Positions 56,528 to 64,000 of a stretch of 64,000 nt of DNA are shown here, one piece after another (within the stretch, counting starts at the first letter, position 1; the number at the start of each line of letters is the position of its first letter). Under the pieces are notes generated by a model that ran no database searches, was not told the DNA's origin, and saw only the letters and a list, made by a program, of their open reading frames with translations. Made by a program: the position numbers and the translations under genes. Source of the DNA: Pezicula radicicola (taxonomy: Eukaryota; Ascomycota; Leotiomycetes; Helotiales; Dermateaceae); contig PDUO01000002.1 of NCBI GenBank assembly GCA_003008705.1, positions 1,010,898 through 1,074,897 of the forward strand. Direction: 5' to 3'.

Positions 56528-56819
56528 TGCCGATGGGGGTGTGGTATGACGTACTGTACAACCTACCGGTACCTCGAAATGAGAAGAAACATGCCATAAC
56601 AATCCGTAGATCAAGGCCGGATGGTCACATAATAAAGATCTCAAATCCACTCTATTTTGAGGTCCTGTTCTAGCAATGGTATGAAGCGATCATTGAACAC
56701 AGAATTTCAGTGGACTTTACAGCCGAGCTCCAGACTGTAAATATGATAGTTTACACCTCCCAGACGTTCACCAACCGTGGTTTGAGAATTTCGAAGGCAA
56801 ACATATCTAGTAGCTTTAT
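56528..56819 (+). pseudogene. Relic copy of the zinc-finger gene at 30.5 kb
   Basis: The segment begins PCRWGCGMTYCTT, homologous to PCRWGCGKTFNDP of the 30.5-kb gene, then shifts frame and continues RPDGHIIKISNPLYFEVLF, stop, QWYEAIIEHRISVDFTAEL, and loses frame again before matching DNA ends at GAAGGCAAACATATCT near 56812. A TAG replaces the TGG codon of FWKW, a G-to-A change. The DNA match to 30590-30845 is continuous over about 280 bases by eye. The acidic C-terminal half is missing, and the 18-bp repeat family starts directly after it. Confidence 0.8.
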
Positions 56820-57363
56820 TTGATTTAAGTAACCCACTTAATTCAGGTAACTTCTGCTCAAACTTGAATTTAAGTAACTCCCTTTATCAGCTTGATTCGG
56901 CTATGTAACTCACCTTAATCTCATTAGTAGACATTTGCGCCCGACTAATCAAGCCCCTAAGTTTAGATTATATAAACCAATATAACAAACAATTCTATAG
57001 CAAGATTAACGATATGCATTACCTATTGAGCACTTAATTCAATATGGAAGTTGGATCAGAATTTCTGGCTATTTAATAGAACTTTGACTTGAGTTAACTT
57101 AATCCCAAAAAGTAGCCATCAGCAGTGAGTATTTGCAAGTAACTGATCACGCTACTTCGGCCAATTCCCCAAAGACTCATGGGGCACCCCCAAAATACAG
57201 GAGTTCTTTCAAGTGTTAGGTAGGAAAAGTCTAGAACACCAGATGTCGTATAAATACTTCATAATCATTCATTATATCGTAAACTCATTGTCATTATTCG
57301 TCATCGCTGAAACCAAAGCTCAATATAACCGCCCGTAAATATGAACATGGAAAGCATGGATAG
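56820..57363. repeat. Intergenic with dispersed 18-bp repeat units
   Basis: Units of the type TGATTTAAGTAACCCACT lie from about 56821 to 56950, then looser words to 57085 (TTGACTTGAGTTAACTTAAT). The rest holds nothing recognisable. Confidence 0.65.
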
Positions 57364-58616
57364 TCATCGTCTGAAAAGCCTAAAGAACCGTGATCGTGGC
57401 TTCTCTGGTTCTTGGTATGGCTCCATGGGATAATAAGCTGTGATGGGGAAATTTGCATTTTCCGACTCGAACATTCCAGGCCTCGCCCATTTGTGCTCGG
57501 GAATCTCCCCGATTTTGGTACTATCTGAAGCGAAAGTCATGATCGATTGACGATTCTCCGGTCTTGTCCTGGGAGCTGGAGGAGGTAACAATAGCGATGC
57601 CGGTTGCGGCTGTGGAGCCATAATAGCTTTAGGACCACTGGATGTTGATTTGCTGTAGGGTGGAGGATTCTGTGATGATCTCTTTGAAACTGTTGATCGC
57701 TTAGAAGAAGAAGATCCTGACGAGGTGGAAGTTTTAGAATCGGAAGAGAGTTTTCGCCCAGGCTTTGGACGTACCCAGCCCTCTGCTGTTGCTGGTCCTA
57801 GAGCAGTGATGGAGAGTTCTGGTGCGCTCTTTGACCGAGCATGCTTGGAATGCTGTGAATGGCCAGTGGATGCCCTGCTTGTCTTCCTTTTGTGTCCAGT
57901 TCGATGACCATGGGACTTCTTGTTTACTGGCACTAATGCTAGTGATGATCGAGACAATCGATTCGACAGTTGCTCGAATGTCTGGATAGCCTCCATGCGG
58001 GATGTGTTTGACAAATTTACCAATGCTTGGTAGTCAGCAGGTGAACTTCTGCCCCTTGTGAATCTCTCAATAACGGAGACGAAGCCAGCATTGAGTCTGA
58101 ACAGAACCGCAGAAAGAGATGAATGTGCTTCGGCTGCTGGATTTTAGCTTCAGAAAGCAAGATAGGCAGCATAAAGCTTACCATCGCCCGCAGCAAAGTC
58201 ATTTCCATACCGAGATAGGTCTCTCCCATAGGCATCCTTCACTTGCAGCCTGTTCTTCTTCAATGACTTGCTGAGTTGTGCCTCCGCTGTTTTATGTGTA
58301 GAGTTAATGGATAACTGCTCTTGTTTCCTACGTCGGCGCTGAACTTTGATGATTCCAATGCCCCGCGCAAAGGCATCAAGCAATGTTGAGACGCAGTCAT
58401 GGAATTCCCCCATTCTGCTTGGTGGCAAGGAGTCCTTGAAGGTGTAGATATGCTCAGCCTCGTGTAGCCTTGCTATTCAAAAGAGGTCAATTGAGCGAGT
58501 AATTCGGGTAGATGAGAGATTGCTCAGGAAGGGAAGTTGACGGGAAGTTGACGGGAAGTTGACAGCAAGTTGGAAAGGGATTGAAAATGAACAGAATGAA
58601 GCTCCCAAGAAGCCAT
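57364..58616 (-). CDS. Conserved fungal protein of unknown function, basic C-terminal tail
   Basis: Two exons are certain: one ending at 58182 and beginning at about 58472, and 58136-57364. They give LHEAEHIYTFKDSLPPSRMG, EFHDCVSTLLDAFARGIGII, KVQRRRRKQEQL, LFRLNAGFVSVIERFTRG, then a Ser/Lys-rich disordered region (KTSTSSGSSSSKRSTVSKRS) and the end EKPRSRFFRLFRR. The N-terminal helical part resembles a conserved ascomycete family whose function I do not know. A first exon 58616-58553 (MASWELHSVHFQSL and on) fits in phase but uses a weak GTCAAC donor within an 11-bp tandem repeat, so the start is uncertain. The Arg-rich tail could bind membrane or be a nuclear signal. Confidence 0.6.
58531..58563. 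repeat. 11-bp tandem repeat, three perfect units
   Basis: GGGAAGTTGAC is repeated three times without mismatch (58531-58541, 58542-58552, 58553-58563). On the minus strand each unit begins with GTCAAC, a possible weak splice donor for the neighbouring gene's first intron. Confidence 0.9.
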
Positions 58617-59499
58617 TGTAGGGAGGTTGCTGCGAACGCGGCTGCACCTAAGCGCCTTGATGCAAATGCAATGCAACGCTTAGACCGCGGGGCAAAGCCA
58701 ATCACAGGTTATCGATAGCTTCGTGCAGTGTAGATGGCTGTTTTGTACATTAGAACACACTTGTAGTTTGGGCTTGTTATTGGCGAATGTGATGTTCTGT
58801 GCGAAGGGATCGTGAGTCTGTGTGGAAAAGAATGAGGACGCGGGCACGGCGGGTGAGGTGGGACGAGACACATCGAGGAGAAAAGGGATGGAGCAGAACA
58901 CAAATTTTCGGCAAAATACTTTGCATATTTCCTACTCCGTATAGGAGCTAGATTGGTTGGTAGGCACGAAAGGTACCTAGAGGACTTTGACGTACGCTTA
59001 CACTACCTGTCCACTACCTGTCCACTACCTGTCCGCTTCCTGAGGCTTTTGAAGAGTTTACTGATTACTGGAACTAATTCTGTGATTCCAAGTGGAACTC
59101 AGGTGCTTTCATACCTCTGTATGTTGAACGCCGAGATAAAAAGTGAGTCGTTTTGGCGATCTGCAACAATATTTAGATCACGTGTAATTAGTCACCTGTC
59201 TAGCAGAACAGCTACACTTAGGTGAAGGAAGTCTCTTTCTTCTAGTCCAGTTCATAGTTTGAAGAATGGAAACATCTCGACCTAATAATTTGACGTTTTC
59301 GGCATGGTAGTATAAGTGATTACGAGGGAACGAATAAAGGCGTCGAGTTCGTATTCTCGATCGGGTCTAGTTCTAAGTGAACTGGCAATATAATGGCGTT
59401 TGAGAAGAAGAGAAAGATATAAAAGTAATACAGGACCAAGAATATTCATGCATCCGAGTTCTCATAAAGCTCCCTCTTGACTTCGAGGAAGACCCCAAA
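58617..59499. other. Intergenic, 0.9 kb, with an 11-bp tandem repeat
   Basis: CACTACCTGTC occurs three times in tandem at 59001-59033. The region is the promoter side of both flanking genes. Open frames at 58680-58903 are Pro/Ser-rich but show no domain. Confidence 0.6.
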
Positions 59500-59965
59500 A
59501 TGGCCGAATCGACACAAGCTTTCATCGAAAAGAGACAGAAGCTGTTCATGGACGACTACAACACACTAGACGCCGAAAAGTTCATCGCCTGGTTTAGTGA
59601 TGATACTAGCATAACCAACTACGGTGATTTGTCTCTTTCTTTTCTGGCCCTTCTTCAAACTGATCTGAACCACTCTAGGCAATGAGGCAAGAAACTGGAC
59701 AAAGGAACAAGAAAAAGCATTTCTCAGCGAAGTTCTGATGACGAAGCTCAAGGCAAATTTCGGGACAGTCGGAGTACATGGAACGGAAGAGTTCTGCGCA
59801 TGGGAGTGGAAGTGCCATATGGCAATCCTCGAGGAATCGCCCTTGTTCCCACTCAAAGTCGGAGATACTGTAGAGATCATTGGAGTGACAATGCTGTGGT
59901 GGGATATGGATGCGGGAGACTATGGGCAGATCAAGAAATTGGTGGAATATAACAAAGTTGTGTGA
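59500..59965 (+). CDS. SnoaL/NTF2-like fold protein
   Basis: Two exons, 59500-59623 and 59679-59965, 136 residues. The N-terminus FIEKRQKLFMDDYNTLDAEK, FIAWFSDDTSITNYG is the typical helix and strand start of a SnoaL/NTF2-like domain, followed by HGTEEFCAWEWKCHMAI and PLKVGDTVEIIGVTMLWWDM. Length fits one such domain. These proteins are cone-shaped barrels that act as cyclases, isomerases or small-molecule binders; no substrate can be named. The intron (GTGATT and CTCTAG) is supported because reading through it stops within 22 codons and the spliced frame continues the fold. Confidence 0.65.
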
Positions 59966-62734
59966 AGGTTTTCTTTGGTTGTTGGAGTTCTGGAAGTGCT
60001 ATTGAGGTCGACGCGGTGGCCCCAAGACTTTGGGGTACCTAAGCATAGAGGCCAATCAGAAACACCGTTTACTTGGAGTAAATACCAAAGCGTAACGATT
60101 TCCATTTTGTAAAGCCTCACTCGATATCAGAGAGAAGTCTCGTGGAATGTGCCATTAAGGAGATTATCTGACTCGGAGTGGAACCATGAAAGAGTGTAAC
60201 TACTAAGGAAATATCCAAAGATTGGGCACTGCTTGAACTCTTGGACAGCCTCAGAGCACGGGAAACATGGCCTCCTTGAAGCCACTTGAGAGCCTCAGTT
60301 TTTGATACGCAATAATTGCCTTGCAAATCGTGCCATCAAAGTCCTGCATGAAGTCCAAGTCTTAAAAGTCACAGACCAAGCTCGCCTTCTCCAATCGATT
60401 GTATTCTCAACAAACTCTTTGGAATGTTGAGTTCAGGACATGAAAGACTCGAGATATCCTTATCTGCTGTCTGGATAGTTCTAAAAGGGGCTTGCGGAGG
60501 CGACAATCCGAAAAATCCCTCGCTCCTTCGCGGAACTTAGAAGTAGTGACTAATAATAATGAGACGTGGGGGTTTCTGGTGGTCCTTGATCTGGAGGCCA
60601 GGCGAGAAGTGTCCGAAGCTTTCGTACGACAAACTGATTTGAATCGTTTGATACCTACAAAGTTATGAGAATCAGCGAAGATTCAGGAACAAAGAAAGCT
60701 ACTGGCCTGACAATTCAAGCATTATGCTCTCGGGGAAACGGGATGAAGCTTCCTGCCAGGCGCCATTGCGCTTCCCTTGAGTTCATCGTTATCTTGACCT
60801 TGTAGAGCGTATTGTATCATCGCTGGCCTGCTTGAAGATACCCACCGGTACTGCAACACATCGGTACTGCAACACATCGGGCGTGTCTGACACACACAGT
60901 GGTACAGTGCCGAAGAAGCAAAAATTACATATGACGGCTGATAGGGATGCGCCCACCAAGCCCAGGCAATGATGAATAATGTCTGACACAATTCCCGTGT
61001 ATCGCTGAGCGCATACCTGTTACCTCAGAATACAGATGATGCAGCCATACCAAAAATGACAACAATAATGCAAGAACCGCCCGCGGGATTTTCGGTCCTT
61101 TTCGAACGATCAACGATTCAACGATAATGATATGCCATGGGGACAGTTGCGTGATTCGCAGAGGATGGAGGACGAGCATCTTGATAGGCTTTGACTGCTG
61201 ATTGTATTATCTGCCTGCTATTCAAACCATGCAGTGTTCCTCTCCCAAGTATTCGGTACTGTAACAGCCCTTATCTTCCTGCTGGTGCGCATTGAATGGT
61301 AGATTGTGTCTCTCACATGCTGAAAACTGCCTGCGCTGGCATGCTGTGATACACTATTCCGGATGCGCAAACAATGAAAGAGATCTTGAGATGTTACGAC
61401 AAAAGAGGCTTCCTGCTTCAATTCCAGCCATTAATTTATGATTCGGAGATACTTCCTCGTGCTCTGCTGTTAGGAAATGAATCTTCTCCAGTCTTTTCCT
61501 CCGCGATTTGGAGAAAGGCGGATGGTGTCGGAGGGGCGAATCACCGCCGAACTGGGGTTGCTGGGGCCAGTCTCGGGGTTGGCAAGGCATATCGTATTGG
61601 GCAGTAAACCCTGAAGACAGAGCTCACCGCTGTGGTGACGCGAGAAAGGTCAAGTTTTGGGTGATTGAATAGTGGTAAAGGCGAGACCTCTGGAGAATGT
61701 CGGCGATGGTGCTGTACGCTGAACGATAGTGTTTGCTGCATTACGATACTTGAGGATAAAGTTTTAAGTGCAGCAGTCAGAACCCGTTGATTTTCAACCT
61801 GGAAGCCTGTCTCTGAAGACTCTTCCCTAACTTGCTCGGCTCGGCTCGAAGGATGTGCCCCCAAGTGAAAAGGAAGTAGGTATTGTGCCATCCAGTTTGA
61901 ACCCGATAGGTCCGTCATTGGCTCTAGTACGAATTGAAGTGGAGCCCAAAGGCGTTTGGGGGGGATGGGGGGGGGCCACCACGGGGTAGCTTGATAAGGA
62001 GCCGTTGGTGAAAAGCCTTAATCCAACACACAGGCGACGCATTAGGAGTTCTTTACCGTAAAGTGTCTTATGGCGCCACCAAAGCCCACTGTCCGCATTA
62101 CAGTCCCATGTGAATGAATCATGAATCAAAAAAGAATAATAATGAATGAACAAGTTCACGTATCAATTGCGCGTTATTCCTTGGCCATTTTCTTTTGAGC
62201 AATGAGCAGTTTCATCCGCGTTCGGCGGCAGATCGCAAGTTGATGTGTCGATATTGCGATTGAGAGTTTGATGCCACCATGCCACCATACTTTTGCGACC
62301 CCTGAAGCACCTCTTATCTTCTCCACCCACCCACAACGGTCCTTGCTTCTGCGTGCCCATTGCCCAGCCTTGACTGATAAACTTGCATGTTACTTAAAAG
62401 GCTGTACGTCGCCCATCAGCACGCCATGGATTTCTCATATGAAACGCAGATGGACGACAGCACGGTACAACATCATACCTACAGTACCTCTCAAGAAAAA
62501 CACCTGGTGCAATAACCACACACGTCAGAGTACATAACTCTCCCTTACGTCGATAACGATATATGCGTCGAACCTTTGGCCCACGGGCAATCCGAATACA
62601 AGACTCGCCGCGTACCGGAATAACTGTACCTCAGCTCTCTAGGACGTGCTAGAAGTGGCTCCACCATATATTCATGCCTTCCATCTCGCTCTGGAGTCAT
62701 AGATTTGGCATACCTCTTCTCACAATTGGTTGCC
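59966..62734. other. Gene-poor region, 2.8 kb
   Basis: No supported gene. A perfect 16-bp duplication (CGGTACTGCAACACAT) lies at 60846-60877. A G-rich run of 16 G in 18 bases lies near 61960-61976. Open frames of 60-125 codons occur on both strands but share no recognisable motif; the longest (61541-61918, minus) has mixed composition and no homology I know. Confidence 0.5.
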
Positions 62735-64000
62735 ATGGAATTTTCACCACCCCGCCGTGAAAAGGCCAAAGACGAACCTGCGACGGATTCTCATCTTCCG
62801 AAAGGCGACTGCCGCTACATCTTACTCCATCCGGAAGTGAAAGGACTGCGATGCGCCTGCGTTGGTTTTGCCTTGAACCGGTCAATTCCTGGTAGCACAT
62901 GCGATTGCGGACACCAAGCGTGCTATCATACCCCAGACAAGGAAGTCCACATTGATAGACATGAACTGGAAGTTTTGAAGGACAAGATCTCTCGGTTGGA
63001 AGACCAACTAAATAGGGAGAGGGAGGGCGGAAGAGGTGGGCTTGTCGATCGACTTGGAAGACTAGAAGATGTGGTGTACAAACGAAACGCGGAGAGCGAG
63101 ATGGAGATGAAGGGCGTTTATCGTGGAATAAGTGGTCTTTGGCAGAATGTCGGCATGCTCAACAAACGAGCCAGATACTATGACGACCACATCGAAGGTT
63201 TGGTTGATGATGTACAGAGGACGCAAAACCGACTGATTGAGATCGACGATGCCTCCATGGGCGTCGAAGATAGGGTTGAAGCGTTGGAGAGATCAAGACC
63301 TCTTTCTTCTACTATGGGCCGGCAGAGAAAAGCGTCCACGCCACCAGCCACGGATGCTAATTTTGATAGCACGACAAAAAGGGAGGGTTTTGCGCCTCGG
63401 CTGTCGTTGCAGAGTATGACGACCTCTATCTCTGCAACATTGGGGGAAGCGGTTGCTGCCCCAGAAAATAGTTCCCAGGCTTGGACTGTCCATATCTCGC
63501 TCTTACCAACTTCATCGCAGCCATTTCCCTTTGAGAAGGATACTGCCGCCTACAAGCGGTGCCTGTCTCGGGGATTGCACCGTGTCGTTGCCGTACCAAG
63601 CACCGATAGCTATTCCTTTGTTACCGCTGTCAGCGAAGCTTTCACCGACCACTTGCGTGGCCGGATGTGGATGCCTTTAGTGGCGAGAATATGTGATGCA
63701 AAGAATTTGCGGGGCCTCCCAATGCTTCGCCAACTACCTGACCATCTTATCGGCAGCGAGTACGATGTTGAATTCTTGAAGGAGAATTGTGCTATCGTAG
63801 ATGACACTGGAAAGATAGACCATCTTTATGTTGCTATGGTCGGTGCAACACTCTCTTGGAGAGATCTGAAGCGTTCGCCCTGCTTTCTCAAGGGCCTTGA
63901 ATCTTGCTGGGAGTATGAAATGCATTTAGATGGGCCATGTGCAGAGGATGCAGCTGTGAATTCTAAGGAAGGCCAATCCCCAGATGATTGGACTGCAGAA
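62735..64000 (+). CDS. Cys/His-rich coiled-coil protein, partial
   Basis: Open from the ATG at 62735 to the right edge (at least 422 residues, end not seen). A Cys/His cluster lies near residues 47-70: LRCACVGFALNRSIPG, then TCDCGHQACYH, a likely zinc-binding knuckle. It is followed by a coiled coil (VLKDKISRLEDQLNRE, GRLEDVVYKRNAESEMEM, DDHIEGLVDDVQRTQNRLIE) and a folded domain with AAYKRCLSRGLHRVVAVPST and SEAFTDHLRGRMWMPLVARI. This architecture is conserved in ascomycetes from memory, but I know no function. No intron is needed in the visible part. Confidence 0.7.
   Translation, partial: MEFSPPRREKAKDEPATDSHLPKGDCRYILLHPEVKGLRCACVGFALNRSIPGSTCDCGHQACYHTPDKEVHIDRHELEVLKDKISRLEDQLNREREGGRGGLVDRLGRLEDVVYKRNAESEMEMKGVYRGISGLWQNVGMLNKRARYYDDHIEGLVDDVQRTQNRLIEIDDASMGVEDRVEALERSRPLSSTMGRQRKASTPPATDANFDSTTKREGFAPRLSLQSMTTSISATLGEAVAAPENSSQAWTVHISLLPTSSQPFPFEKDTAAYKRCLSRGLHRVVAVPSTDSYSFVTAVSEAFTDHLRGRMWMPLVARICDAKNLRGLPMLRQLPDHLIGSEYDVEFLKENCAIVDDTGKIDHLYVAMVGATLSWRDLKRSPCFLKGLESCWEYEMHLDGPCAEDAAVNSKEGQSPDDWTAE

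Overview
The window is nuclear DNA of a filamentous ascomycete fungus. Most genes have short GT-AG introns of about 45-60 nt. The recognisable products are fungal ones: a LAMMER kinase, an AIM3-like actin-patch protein, the sphinganine C4-hydroxylase Sur2, a C2H2/Zn2Cys6 transcription factor and an S10 carboxypeptidase. Protein similarity recalled from memory points to Leotiomycetes/Helotiales; that placement is a guess. I rebuilt exon structures by hand from splice sites, reading frame and family similarity. Most multi-exon models below close in frame with a clean total codon count.

Layout. 1-12 kb is a conserved housekeeping block: tRNase Z (runs off the left edge), LAMMER kinase, sideroflexin, an AIM3-like protein, and a cysteine-proteinase-fold protein. 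13-17 kb holds three BTB/POZ paralogues, one clearly broken, set in an 18-bp dispersed repeat. 17-25 kb returns to conserved genes: TCTP, Sur2, and a protein with a glycogen-binding-like N-terminus and a disordered tail. 25-28.6 kb is gene-poor. 28.6-33 kb looks like an accessory island: two more BTB copies that share one in-frame TAG, a zinc-finger gene with an in-frame TAG, two orphan two-exon genes and a possible solo LTR.

33.7-47.4 kb reads as a sugar-utilisation cluster: a secreted GH39-type glycosidase, a cytosolic GH127 enzyme (beta-L-arabinofuranosidase family), a divergently transcribed MFS sugar transporter, and a large C2H2 plus Zn2Cys6 regulator. The inferred pathway is extracellular release of an oligosaccharide, import, intracellular hydrolysis and transcriptional control. 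A degraded Tc1/mariner element with about 34-bp terminal inverted repeats sits inside the cluster.

48-64 kb carries an NCBP3-like protein, a coiled-coil/serine-rich protein, a secreted serine carboxypeptidase, a relic copy of the zinc-finger gene, a conserved hypothetical, a SnoaL/NTF2-like protein and, running off the right edge, a Cys/His-rich coiled-coil protein. No rRNA, CRISPR array or convincing tRNA was found.
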